Shown here: positions 1 to 5,963 of the stretch, piece after piece
How positions within the stretch are numbered: the stretch's first letter is position 1
Layout of the letters: each line of letters begins with the position of its first letter
Assembly (NCBI RefSeq): GCF_904846065.1
Contig: NZ_CAJGZV010000006.1
Coordinates: forward strand, 1-7,935
DNA from: Psychrobacter immobilis
GTDB lineage: Bacteria; Pseudomonadota; Gammaproteobacteria; Pseudomonadales; Moraxellaceae
DNA length: 7,935 nucleotides
Direction: 5' to 3'
Notes under the pieces: model-generated
What the model was told of the DNA's origin: nothing
Seen by the model: the letters and a program-made list of their open reading frames with translations, nothing else
Database searches by the model: none
Position numbers and translations under genes: made by a program

Positions 1-58
1 TTTGTCGTCATATGGGTAGGAATTTGTCGTCATATGGGTAGGAATTTGTCGTCATATG
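1..58 (+). repeat. oriV iterons (two full, one partial)
   Basis: Two perfect 22-bp direct repeats (1-22 and 23-44) read TTTGTCGTCATATG followed by GGTAGGAA. A third copy at 45-58 keeps only the first 14 bases. Together with 7892-7935 they form one array across the window junction. Position, length and tandem spacing match the Rep-binding iterons of Rep_3/RepM plasmids, where the initiator binds to start replication and control copy number. The binding role is inferred from family knowledge. Confidence 0.9.
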
Positions 59-96
59 AACTCTATAGACCTTTATGTATAAGGCTTGTAGCTGGC

Positions 97-151
97 TTAA
101 AAGCATTTAAAAGCATTTAAAAGCATTAAAAGCTTTTTTGGTTGTGGATAA
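97..151. other. oriV AT-rich 10-mers and DnaA box
   Basis: Three tandem copies of TTAAAAGCAT (97-106, 107-116, 117-126) are followed by a degenerate TAAAAGC. At 143-151 lies TGTGGATAA, whose complement TTATCCACA is a perfect consensus DnaA box. AT-rich short repeats beside iterons usually mark the DNA-unwinding element, and a DnaA box indicates host DnaA takes part in opening. Repeats and box are seen directly; the melting role is inferred. The iterons lie between this element and repM. Confidence 0.75.
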
Positions 152-198
152 GCTTAAAAAACAAGAGACTATTTTTAATGGTTAATTTAGGAAGCTCA

Positions 199-936
199 TT
201 ACTTAAATTTGCATAACACTGATTTACTGTAGAAAGAGCTTTTCTCATCTTCAATGCAGTCCTTGGGATCAACTCTCGCATAATAACCATTAGGTTTTTC
301 GATAACTTGATGTGCCACTCGAGCCTTAGCAAGAGAATCATAACCATCTTTTCGCTTACTGATTTCAGCTTTGCTAGGTATAAACAGCCACATTGCACCC
401 AAGCTTAAAATAAAGACGACAACGACCAAGGTTGAAAGCGTGATTGTTAAGTGACGGCCGAACTCTTGCTTAACCTTATCTAGCATCTTTTTGGAAGCAT
501 CTATATTTAGCTCGGCAATCTCGTCTTTAGTACCGTCAAGGTTACTAGCAACACTGGTAACAGAAGTCTGTATCTTCTCTAAGTCTTTATTAAGCTGCGT
601 TGTTGTTTTTAAGAACTCATCACTAGCATCAGTGATGTGCTTAGTGAAGCCTTCATCAATACGCTTATGGTAGCTCTCTTCATTGGCTTCAAAGACTCTT
701 TCTGTCTCTTTATGAATGGCTGCAACAAAGTCTGATTGGAGTAAGATTTCTTTGTTTTGATACGTTTTTAGCAGTGAAGTTAGCTGTTTTGCCCACTCAG
801 AGATATCTTGAGCTTGTTTATAATGAGCGTGGTTTAAGTTTGAGCTGTCAATCAGCTGCTTATCTATTTTTTTGGTATACGTTTGAAGCGTAATTAGTAG
901 GTCTTCTAATGGAATAGAGAGGTCATTTTGTGGCAT
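199..936 (-). CDS. Coiled-coil, single-membrane-segment mobilization protein (MobB-like layout)
   Basis: A 245-residue protein encoded downstream of mobA on the same strand. Residues 1-160 are polar, charged and heptad-like, consistent with long coiled coils. A strong membrane segment follows at about 163-186 (LVVVVFILSLGAMWLFIP). The C-terminal tail of about 59 residues holds two cysteines, C227 and C242, that could pair outside the cytoplasm. The ATG at 936 is preceded by AGGA at a good distance. RSF1010 MobB also combines a coiled region with a membrane segment and stabilises the relaxosome at the membrane. A similar job here is inferred from layout and neighbourhood, not from a recognised family motif. 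It does not overlap mobA, unlike mobB in RSF1010, and has its own candidate promoter. It could instead be an unrelated membrane-tethered plasmid protein. Confidence 0.7.
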   Translation of the reverse strand: MPQNDLSIPLEDLLITLQTYTKKIDKQLIDSSNLNHAHYKQAQDISEWAKQLTSLLKTYQNKEILLQSDFVAAIHKETERVFEANEESYHKRIDEGFTKHITDASDEFLKTTTQLNKDLEKIQTSVTSVASNLDGTKDEIAELNIDASKKMLDKVKQEFGRHLTITLSTLVVVVFILSLGAMWLFIPSKAEISKRKDGYDSLAKARVAHQVIEKPNGYYARVDPKDCIEDEKSSFYSKSVLCKFK

Positions 937-1006
937 GGATTGTTCCTAGTCGCTAATTATGATGCTATTTAGCCTCTGAGAGCTGCTGTAGACGTTTTTA
1001 GGGTGA

Positions 1007-1036
1007 TTTATATAGTTACTGCTACCCTAGCATCAA
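1007..1036 (-). promoter_or_regulatory. Candidate promoter for the 199-936 gene
   Basis: On the minus strand TTGATG (1031-1036) and TATAAA (1007-1012) are separated by 18 bases, in the 180-base gap between mobA and the coiled-coil protein gene. Transcription would begin near base 1000, giving a leader of about 64 bases. This suggests the downstream gene can be expressed apart from mobA. It is a consensus match only. Confidence 0.4.
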
Positions 1037-1116
1037 AATGGCGCTGTGGGATGCCTGAGAAGCATCTAAGGTGATTCTATGCGACCGTGAATGTCGTTTA
1101 GTATTGCTTATGAGCA

Positions 1117-2718
1117 TTAAAAGCTAAGACTCATGCCCCGACTGCGGTTGATATCACGGCTATAACCATTGATTTCAGCGGATACCGTTCGCATTTGGCC
1201 TTGCTGATCAGGGCTAAGGGCGCTTTGTTGTCGATCTTTGATATCATCAAAGACGCGCTCTAAAGTTTTAGTGTGTGCTTGCCTTGTCGATAAATCACTT
1301 ATGGACTTGATGTGCTCAAGCAACTGCTTGCTGTGGCTTATAATATGGCTGCCAATTTCATATTGTTCTTGGCCGATAAGCTGTTTTTGGTGGTCAGTGG
1401 TACTCGGCTCACTGCGGTAGTGTTGCCATTCGCTCATTTTCTGATCAAGGAGCAGGAGGGTTTTAAGATGTTGGCCAAAGTCGCTTTTTTGGTCGATGTT
1501 TTTTAGTAGTCGGTGCTGATTTGATAGCTCTTGATGCAAGATATGACCGTGTTGTTTCTTAAAGTCGGCCTCTTGTGCTGCTATTTGGACGCGGTGCTGC
1601 TCACGCTTTGCCTGACGCGCTTCTTCTTGCGCTAATAGGCGCTCACCCTCTTTTTTCTCCGCCATATCGTGCTGCTGCTGAGCAATACGCTCTTTTTCAA
1701 GCACGTCAGCCGCTTCTTTAGCAATCTGGCGCTGAATACGTGCCTGTTTTATCTGCTCAACCACTGATTCAGCTTGCTCTAGCTCGTCATTACTCACGTT
1801 ACTGGGTTTATATTCAGGTTTAGCGGCTGCTGGGACGATAAATAACTGACTTTCGCGCAGATCGGCAAGTTCGCGTGTCCGTACTAGACGGTTGCGCTCA
1901 GTAATCATAAGGTTAATCTCACCTCTGATCGTCACTGGGGTAATGCCGTTAAATACCTCGCCTTTTTCCTTTGCTGCTGCTTTTGCTGTCTCGTATGCGT
2001 CACGCTCCAGCTTGGTTGCAACGCTACCCATCTTGAGTTGCGGCTCAATGTCTTTGCCTTGATCTGCATAGCTACGACTATCGATAAAGTTAAGATTATG
2101 CTCGGCTAGTTTATCGTTTGCCGTCTGCTCCCAAATTTTTCGAACCTCTTTGATTTCCTCGCTGACGCGCTCTAGTCCGAGCGATCTGCGCTTGTTGTCT
2201 GATAGCTCAATAGTCGCCTTTTTTTTCAATACGATCTCGTTATTATCGTCAAGTTCTGCGGTGCGCGTGGTGAAAAGTATATGAGCATGGAAGTTACGCG
2301 GGTCTGCGCCCCGATCAATCTCTTTTTGTGTGGGTTGATGGATAGCACAATCTGCTATTGTGCCGTAACGATCTGCTAAGGTTTGGGCGAACTGGTGCGC
2401 CAGCTCTTTTCGGTCTTCTGCGCTTAATTCATGCGGTAGATTAACCAACCATTCGCGAGCCACGCGCGCATCGACTCGCTTCTCGGCAGCCTCCGCTTTA
2501 TTCCAAAGATCGCCCCGATCAACAGTAGCCTTAGCATCTGCCAATGCTGACGGTAAAATAATATCCGCACTCATCACGCCATGCTTTTTTGAGTAGTCGT
2601 GGGTCTTACCATATCGCTTATCTTCAAGCTCAACACCTGCGCGATAGCTCGCACTAGCAACGGCACTTTGCCCACTGCTTCGTGATATTGATTTAGTCGA
2701 TGCGATAAAAATAGCCAT
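1117..2718 (-). CDS. mobA: MobA/MobL-family relaxase (MOBQ type)
   Basis: A DNA-nicking relaxase of 533 residues that would cut and covalently hold one strand at oriT during mobilization. From the ATG at 2718 the protein starts MAIFIASTKSISRSSGQSA and has SASY with Tyr25, the same position as the catalytic Tyr25 of RSF1010 MobA. The metal-binding motif RNFHAHILF supplies His144 and His146, and His127 lies in AIHQPTQ. Residues about 1-250 form the relaxase domain. A charged, coiled-coil-rich tail follows (about 305-400), with no primase domain such as RSF1010 MobA carries. An in-frame GTG at 2859 would add 47 residues, but that extension reads through the putative oriT hairpin and overlaps a candidate promoter, so I reject it. 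The Shine-Dalgarno site at 2718 is weak (GAG nine bases upstream). It is divergent from the MobC-like gene. Confidence 0.95.
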   Translation of the reverse strand: MAIFIASTKSISRSSGQSAVASASYRAGVELEDKRYGKTHDYSKKHGVMSADIILPSALADAKATVDRGDLWNKAEAAEKRVDARVAREWLVNLPHELSAEDRKELAHQFAQTLADRYGTIADCAIHQPTQKEIDRGADPRNFHAHILFTTRTAELDDNNEIVLKKKATIELSDNKRRSLGLERVSEEIKEVRKIWEQTANDKLAEHNLNFIDSRSYADQGKDIEPQLKMGSVATKLERDAYETAKAAAKEKGEVFNGITPVTIRGEINLMITERNRLVRTRELADLRESQLFIVPAAAKPEYKPSNVSNDELEQAESVVEQIKQARIQRQIAKEAADVLEKERIAQQQHDMAEKKEGERLLAQEEARQAKREQHRVQIAAQEADFKKQHGHILHQELSNQHRLLKNIDQKSDFGQHLKTLLLLDQKMSEWQHYRSEPSTTDHQKQLIGQEQYEIGSHIISHSKQLLEHIKSISDLSTRQAHTKTLERVFDDIKDRQQSALSPDQQGQMRTVSAEINGYSRDINRSRGMSLSF

Positions 2719-2740
2719 TTCTGAAAGCTCTATCTGTTGG

Positions 2741-2800
2741 TTTTTAGCACTACGTCTTTTCGTAGTGCTGGGGGTGTGGGGGTTTACCCCTTCCGATGTT
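2741..2800. other. Probable origin of transfer (oriT)
   Basis: Just upstream of mobA lies a perfect 9-bp inverted repeat, AGCACTACG (2746-2754) and CGTAGTGCT (2761-2769), with a 6-base loop. A G/C-rich tract follows (2770-2790) ending in a small GGGGT/ACCCC repeat (2779-2783, 2786-2790). On the minus strand this reads GGGGTAAACCCC, then C-rich DNA, then the hairpin. In MOBQ plasmids oriT sits between mobA and the divergent mobC and pairs an inverted repeat with an adjacent nick region. The layout fits, but I cannot place the nick site. Confidence 0.6.
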
Positions 2801-2805
2801 TTGAT

Positions 2806-2834
2806 TTTATATTTGGATGTTGCGTAGCAATAAA
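2806..2834 (-). promoter_or_regulatory. Candidate proximal mobA promoter
   Basis: On the minus strand TTTATT (2829-2834) and TATAAA (2806-2811) have a 17-base spacer. Transcripts would begin near 2799, run through the inverted repeat and reach the mobA ATG at 2718. The -35 box is poor (three of six bases), so this is the weaker of two candidates. Confidence 0.3.
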
Positions 2835-2859
2835 CAAATGTAAAGTCGAAAACTCGCAC

Positions 2860-2888
2860 TTAATCAGTGGGACTCAACCATCTGTCAA
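2860..2888 (-). promoter_or_regulatory. Candidate distal mobA promoter
   Basis: On the minus strand a perfect TTGACA (2883-2888) is followed after 17 bases by GATTAA (2860-2865), a three-of-six match to the -10 box. It lies about 20 bases from the -35 box of the divergent mobC-side promoter. One DNA-bound relaxosome or repressor protein could therefore control both directions. That control is inferred. Confidence 0.4.
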
Positions 2889-2907
2889 TTAACTATATCA
2901 TAAACTG

Positions 2908-2936
2908 TTGTTAGGTACTGGCGAAGTTGCTATAGT
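2908..2936 (+). promoter_or_regulatory. Promoter of the MobC-like gene and its downstream genes
   Basis: TTGTTA (2908-2913) and TATAGT (2931-2936) are separated by exactly 17 bases. TG one base before the -10 hexamer (2928-2929) makes it an extended -10 promoter. The predicted start near 2943 leaves a leader of about 30 bases with AGGAGG at 2963-2968. It is among the best promoter matches in the window. Confidence 0.6.
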
Positions 2937-2973
2937 CGGGTGAATAGGTAATTTGATATTTTAGGAGGAAGGT

Positions 2974-3243
2974 ATGAGCTTACTTGGTGGTAATGATTTA
3001 AAGGAACAGCAGAAGATTAATGATCTTGAGCTTAAGATAAATAGAGAGAAGCAGAAGCTAGATAAGAAGCTAACACGGCAAAAAATTCTACTGGGTGCTT
3101 TTTTGGTAGATGCTTTAGAGAATAATTCAGTAGATGGTTTGAAAGAATATACGGCTGATAATCTATTGAATTTCCTGACCAGACAGACGGATAAGGATTT
3201 AATGGCAGATTTGGTAAAGGGACTTAAAGCAATTGAAAGTTAA
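2974..3243 (+). CDS. MobC/TraD-like relaxosome accessory protein
   Basis: An 89-residue, highly charged protein. Residues about 8-35 form a Lys/Glu-rich coiled coil. The core LTRQKILLGAFLVDALENN (about 34-52) and the later FLTRQTDKDLMADL resemble the small TraD/MobC proteins of MOBQ systems. In those, a basic helix is followed by ILLGA-type and LTR..D motifs. Such proteins bind near oriT and help the relaxase melt the nick region. Divergence from mobA across the putative oriT is the same layout as RSF1010 mobC, which supports the assignment. Start choice is clear: AGGAGG lies five bases before the ATG, the strongest ribosome site in this half of the window. The two following genes lie on the same strand at short distances and may share its promoter. 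Confidence 0.75.
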   Translation: MSLLGGNDLKEQQKINDLELKINREKQKLDKKLTRQKILLGAFLVDALENNSVDGLKEYTADNLLNFLTRQTDKDLMADLVKGLKAIES

Positions 3244-3265
3244 GTAGCCAAAAAAAAGGATGGTC

Positions 3266-3580
3266 ATGTTTAAGTTTCTAGAGCATAAGAAGAATGATAC
3301 ATGGGTTGATAACATATTAGTAATAGTGATACGCCTTGCAATTACAGGGTTTATAGTAATGCTAGGCTTTTTCTTGGCGTTTATTGCTACGATGGGTCCA
3401 CCTATTGCACCTCATATTTGGAATGGGGGTCTGGATGGCAGTATTAGAATAGGCACTATTGTTATCGGCTTGGGTGCATGTGCTGCTATATTGCTTTGGT
3501 TTTTCTGGACTCTATGTTGTGATATCTATCGCTTTATTATTCGTACATCCCTGCCCGACTCTGATACTGAAACCAAATAG
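3266..3580 (+). CDS. Small two-segment membrane protein, unknown function
   Basis: Not recognised. From the ATG at 3266 it has 104 residues. Predicted membrane segments lie at about 17-43 (containing ITGFIVMLGFFLAFIATM) and 61-83 (IGTIVIGLGACAAILLWFFW). A short Pro/Gly-rich loop joins them, two cysteines follow (84-85), and the acidic tail ends DSDTETK. AAGGA at 3256-3260 is well spaced for the ATG at 3266. An in-frame ATG at 3260 overlaps that site and is less likely. It begins 22 bases after the MobC-like gene and is probably co-transcribed with it. A role in mobilization, such as contact with a helper transfer apparatus or entry exclusion, is possible from position alone. No motif supports it. 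Confidence 0.65.
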   Translation: MFKFLEHKKNDTWVDNILVIVIRLAITGFIVMLGFFLAFIATMGPPIAPHIWNGGLDGSIRIGTIVIGLGACAAILLWFFWTLCCDIYRFIIRTSLPDSDTETK

Positions 3581-3636
3581 AGCAAGTAGGATTTATAGCT
3601 ACCTATTATTAATAAACACCATAGAAAGAGATTTAG

Positions 3637-3837
3637 ATGCCAAGTTTTATAGTTGTAGACAATGAAATTGTTAACCTATCGGAAATTAGACGGATAACTG
3701 CTGATAAAAAGCGACTTACAATCACATTTCATTTAGGATTTTGGAATGGTAACGCATTCAAACGATGTACTGACAGCCAGCATTTTGAAGCGGTTTTTAA
3801 GGATATAGTAGCCAAGTTGGAAGCTGAACAGATTTGA
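3637..3837 (+). CDS. 66-residue hypothetical protein
   Basis: Not recognised. A short soluble protein starting MPSFIVVDNEIVNLSEIRRI. Alternating hydrophobic stretches suggest beta strands (IVVDNEIVNL, RLTITFHL), followed by a C-terminal helix (FEAVFKDIVAKLEAEQ). This looks like a compact, complete small domain with no signal peptide or membrane segment. A purine-rich AGAAAGAG ends six bases before the ATG and can serve as ribosome site. It lies 56 bases downstream of the small membrane protein gene and is the last plus-strand gene before an inverted repeat at 3842-3870, so it may end the operon that starts with the MobC-like gene. Function cannot be assigned; it could belong to either the mobilization or the accessory region. 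Confidence 0.6.
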   Translation: MPSFIVVDNEIVNLSEIRRITADKKRLTITFHLGFWNGNAFKRCTDSQHFEAVFKDIVAKLEAEQI

Positions 3838-3841
3838 GTCC

Positions 3842-3870
3842 GCTACTTAGAACGCCCAGTTGTAAGTAGC
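3842..3870 (+). terminator. Inverted repeat after the 66-residue gene, possible terminator
   Basis: A perfect 8-bp inverted repeat, GCTACTTA (3842-3849) and TAAGTAGC (3863-3870), with a 13-base loop, starts five bases after the stop codon of the preceding gene. No U-tract follows directly; the nearest run is T7 at 3903-3909. Its position at the end of the operon suggests termination or 3'-end protection, but it is not a classic intrinsic terminator. Confidence 0.4.
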
Positions 3871-3883
3871 AAGCCTTTCATCC

Positions 3884-3923
3884 TATTAGTAATCTATAAC
3901 AGTTTTTTTATGGCTTACTAATA
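3884..3923. repeat. Inverted repeat between convergent genes
   Basis: TATTAGTAA (3884-3892) and TTACTAATA (3915-3923) form a perfect 9-bp inverted repeat with a 22-base loop that contains T7. It lies between the convergent 3637 and 3932 genes and ends eight bases before the stop codon of the latter. The stem is AT-rich. It may help end transcription from either side; the role is inferred. Confidence 0.35.
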
Positions 3924-3931
3924 TAATTCAG

Positions 3932-4300
3932 TTAACCAAATATGCTATAGAGTATGACACCAATAAACAAAAGCGACAAAATGTCATCACCCAGTATTAT
4001 CCATTTATGCAAGGTTTTACCCTTGTTGTTATTATGCATAATAGAGCTACCGTTGTAATGACTTATAAAGTCATCATCACTTATAGAGTATCTTTTTTTC
4101 GATAAGAATATTTTTTGATCTAGATTTATAGGTATGACAACTTGCTTCAAAGCTCCTAAAAATACTCCTAGCCATATTAAGATGTTTAGTATGTCTTTAT
4201 CTATAGAAGAGTTTATGAAAAAACCAAAACTTAGGATTAAAGCCACAATGAAAAACTTGCGGTAACTTCCTTTTGGGTAATCTAGGACAAATTTCCGCAT
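3932..4300 (-). CDS. Small membrane protein with three predicted segments, unknown function
   Basis: Not recognised. From the ATG at 4300 it has 122 residues. Hydrophobic segments lie at about 15-30 (FFIVALILSFGFFI), 37-55 (ILNILIWLGVFLGALKQVV) and 105-121 (ILSLLFIGVILYSIF). Between the second and third is a polar loop of about 45 residues with several Lys, Asp and Asn. AGGA six bases before the ATG sets the start; an upstream TTG at 4303 is unnecessary. It follows the lipoprotein gene on the same strand after a 145-base gap. Upstream on its strand is a perfect TTGACA (4367-4372) and, closer, a TTATCA/TATTTT pair with a 17-base spacer, so it may have its own promoter. Small multi-segment membrane proteins occur among immunity proteins against membrane-acting toxins; here that is only a contextual guess. 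Confidence 0.6.
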   Translation of the reverse strand: MRKFVLDYPKGSYRKFFIVALILSFGFFINSSIDKDILNILIWLGVFLGALKQVVIPINLDQKIFLSKKRYSISDDDFISHYNGSSIMHNNNKGKTLHKWIILGDDILSLLFIGVILYSIFG

Positions 4301-4390
4301 CAAAAATCCTAATAAATGAACCTATGTTTGTTTAAAATATTGAATAGGAATGTTAGTGATAATTATTGTCAACGTATAGATTTGGTATGG

Positions 4391-4437
4391 TCTAATAACA
4401 CGCTACCTCCTAGAATGGCGTTGGCCTATTAGCTGTA
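4391..4437. repeat. Imperfect inverted repeat downstream of the lipoprotein gene
   Basis: CTAATA (starting near 4392) pairs with TATTAG (ending near 4433). Inner CA-CGC and GCG-TG segments pair across a bulge, giving an extended imperfect hairpin just past the lipoprotein stop codon on the minus strand. No T-run follows. It may mark the end of the lipoprotein transcript; the function is unproven. Confidence 0.3.
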
Positions 4438-4445
4438 CACCTTTT

Positions 4446-4826
4446 TTAAACACAGACTTTGCTAACTGTAATTTTGTTTTCATATTTACCAGTAGGCCCG
4501 TAACCACCTTCAGAGCCAATTACTCCAACCACACAAGTTTCGAACGATTTGTAGTAGCCGTCTTGACCAATCTTATTAGAGTTTTCTATCAAAAGCTGTT
4601 TTGGATCTGCCACATAGTAAGTTTTGCCATTTGCCTCTAGCTGATATACTTCAAAGCTTCTTTTAAAATTTCCACGCACCTCTACTTCTTCTGAGATGTT
4701 TTTTGTTATGGCTTCTGATGAGTTTTCTTTTACTTCATTAACGCTGTTAGGCTCTTTGTGACTACAACCTATACTCATAAGTATAAGTGTCGTAAGTGCT
4801 CCTACTACCAATCTAAAATTAGACAT
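4446..4826 (-). CDS. Putative lipoprotein, unknown function
   Basis: A 126-residue protein with a lipoprotein signal peptide. The N-terminus MSNFRLVVGALTTLILMSIG has one basic residue and a hydrophobic core, and ends in SIG-Cys21, an acceptable lipobox although Ser at -3 is less usual. Ser22 after the cysteine favours the outer membrane. Residues 22-50 are a Glu/Asn/Ser-rich linker. The C-terminal 75 residues look like a small beta-rich domain (FEVYQLEANGKTYYVAD) with C98 and C125, which may form a disulphide. A good AAGGAA lies before the ATG. The family is not recognised. It is divergent from the SUKH gene and upstream of the small membrane protein gene. Periplasmic or outer-membrane lipoproteins can act as immunity proteins or surface-exclusion factors; either would fit this plasmid, but nothing in the sequence decides. 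Confidence 0.7.
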   Translation of the reverse strand: MSNFRLVVGALTTLILMSIGCSHKEPNSVNEVKENSSEAITKNISEEVEVRGNFKRSFEVYQLEANGKTYYVADPKQLLIENSNKIGQDGYYKSFETCVVGVIGSEGGYGPTGKYENKITVSKVCV

Positions 4827-5213
4827 TAAGCTTTCCTTACCGAGTTATCAATAAATTAAGTTTCTTATAAAATGAGTTCAAAAAAGCTGGTAAGCATATA
4901 AATACAACGCTTTTTTTAATCAAATATTATCGACTAAACCAAGGAATTCTACAAGAAAATTGATACTCTGTGATGGAGTGTGCTTTGATGATAATCGTTC
5001 GGCACCCTAGTGAGGACTTGAATACTCGGTTGTAGGATAATGATAATAAGAGTTTGATCTATGGAAATAATTCCAGTGTACTTGTGAGTGTACATAGCGC
5101 TGATATTTCGAGGAAAATAACAGAGATACACCTGATATTGATTATGTTTCCTATTTTTTAAGATTTTGATAATGTAAGGTGTGAAAGGTCAACTTAAATC
5201 AAGGTATCAATTC
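4827..5213. other. Long intergenic stretch between divergent lipoprotein and SUKH genes
   Basis: No convincing gene. It is AT-rich and must hold both divergent promoters. AAAAAAGC (4880-4887) and GCTTTTTTT (4909-4917) form an 8-bp inverted repeat ending in T-runs on both strands, like a weak bidirectional terminator. From 4973 to 5161 the plus strand is open apart from one TAG at 5033-5035, with no ribosome site. The nearest -10-like sequence for the SUKH gene is GATAAT at 5168-5173. Confidence 0.4.
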
Positions 5214-5744
5214 ATGGAAACAAAATATCAAAAAGCTAACCCTTATGGAGAGCTTAGCACTAAGGCATTAGAAAATTTTGAACAAATAATACAGTATCGT
5301 TTACCAGAGGATTATCGAAAATATCTCCTTAATTTCAATGGCGCAGAGCCTACTAATACTGTTTGCAGTATATCAGATGCTGAAGGCGAAACGAGAATAC
5401 ACGGCGTGCTAGGTATACATGACGGTCCTGAATACTGTCGATTAGAATCGAACTTTGGTGATGATAACAGCACAAAAAAAACAGGGTTACTTGCATTTTC
5501 TGATGATGCATTTGGAAATTATTTTTGTATTTCCTTGCTACCCAAACATTATGGTGAAGTGTACTTTTATGATCATGAGTCTTCTTACGCTGATGATATT
5601 GATACCCTCATTAAAATAGCTGATAGTTTTGATTGTTTCATTGAATCTTTAATTTCTGAAGAAGAGTATGAAAACAGCTTAGCGAATACTGATCCAGAGT
5701 TTTATGCGAGATTACAGCATGCTAAGAACAACCCTCAAATATAG
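5214..5744 (+). CDS. SUKH (SMI1/KNR4) family protein, probable immunity protein
   Basis: A 176-residue SMI1/KNR4 (SUKH superfamily) protein. Family hallmarks are visible in order: an N-terminal helix, then LPEDYRKYLLNFNGAEP (30-46). Next come an IHG..GIHD segment (62-70), LLAFSDDAFGNYFCISL (92-108) and GEVYFYDHE (114-122). A C-terminal helix ends the domain (DSFDCFIESLI). It covers the whole usual domain and looks intact. Bacterial SUKH proteins are known mainly as immunity proteins that bind nuclease and other toxins of polymorphic or contact-dependent systems. No toxin lies beside it, so it appears to be an orphan. I chose the ATG at 5214, with AAGG nine bases before it. The GTG at 5181 would add 11 unconserved-looking residues and lies too close to the predicted transcription start. 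Family certainty is high; the toxin partner is unknown. Confidence 0.9.
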   Translation: METKYQKANPYGELSTKALENFEQIIQYRLPEDYRKYLLNFNGAEPTNTVCSISDAEGETRIHGVLGIHDGPEYCRLESNFGDDNSTKKTGLLAFSDDAFGNYFCISLLPKHYGEVYFYDHESSYADDIDTLIKIADSFDCFIESLISEEEYENSLANTDPEFYARLQHAKNNPQI

Positions 5745-5783
5745 TTTAATAGGGTATATGAGAGTCAGGTTTTTGATGCTCTA

Positions 5784-5812
5784 TGTTCGGTGCGCTATAC
5801 AGGCATCGAACA
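5784..5812 (+). repeat. Hairpin downstream of the SUKH gene
   Basis: TGTTCGGTGC (5784-5793) and GCATCGAACA (5803-5812) form a 10-bp stem with one G-T pair and a 9-base loop, 39 bases after the SUKH stop codon. No U-tract follows, so termination would be Rho-assisted at best. Part of this hairpin (5795-5813) recurs inverted at 6701-6719. Confidence 0.5.
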
Positions 5813-5924
5813 GTATTTCAACAACGGGAGTTATGGAAGATAATTGTTGAGAGAACTCGTTGTACTCTGATTCTATTGGATATAACTTTAAAAATGACAT
5901 TGTATTTTTGATGTATTATCTTGC

Positions 5925-5952
5925 CTGACAACCTTATTAACACATCTATTAT
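5925..5952 (+). promoter_or_regulatory. Promoter of the 133-residue protein gene
   Basis: CTGACA (5925-5930, five of six) and TATTAT (5947-5952, five of six) are separated by 16 bases. The predicted transcription start near 5959-5960 is only a few bases before the ATG at 5964, which implies a nearly leaderless message. Confidence 0.5.
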
Positions 5953-5963
5953 CAGATTATACA

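Noticed and set aside
126..398. 90-residue minus-strand frame at the left end
   Set aside because: It overlaps the C-terminal part of the coiled-coil protein gene in another frame and would extend into the origin; it is a shadow frame.
1007..1029. TAGGGT/ACCCTA inverted repeat around 999-1029 as a terminator for mobA
   Set aside because: The stem is only six base pairs with a 19-base loop, and the segment overlaps a better promoter match for the next gene.
2719..2859. 47-residue N-terminal extension of MobA from GTG 2859
   Set aside because: It reads through the oriT-like hairpin and overlaps candidate promoters, while the family-typical start MAIFIASTKS with Tyr25 begins at 2718.
3459..3665. 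68-residue plus-strand frame overlapping the small membrane protein gene
   Set aside because: It starts inside that gene in another frame and overlaps the next gene; no ribosome site supports it.
4949..5131. 60-residue open frame on the minus strand in the long gap
   Set aside because: No ribosome site, no recognisable family, and low-complexity Ile-rich composition typical of chance reading in AT-rich DNA.
3842..5812. Hairpins after several accessory genes as integron attC sites
   Set aside because: None shows the paired RYYYAAC and GTTRRRY core sites, the genes face both ways, and no integrase is present.
5784..5812. XerC/XerD (dif-like) site at GGTGCGCTATA
   Set aside because: The left half resembles a XerC arm (GGTGCGC), but no XerD arm follows and the symmetry is a simple hairpin. 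No dif-like 28-mer was found elsewhere by eye.
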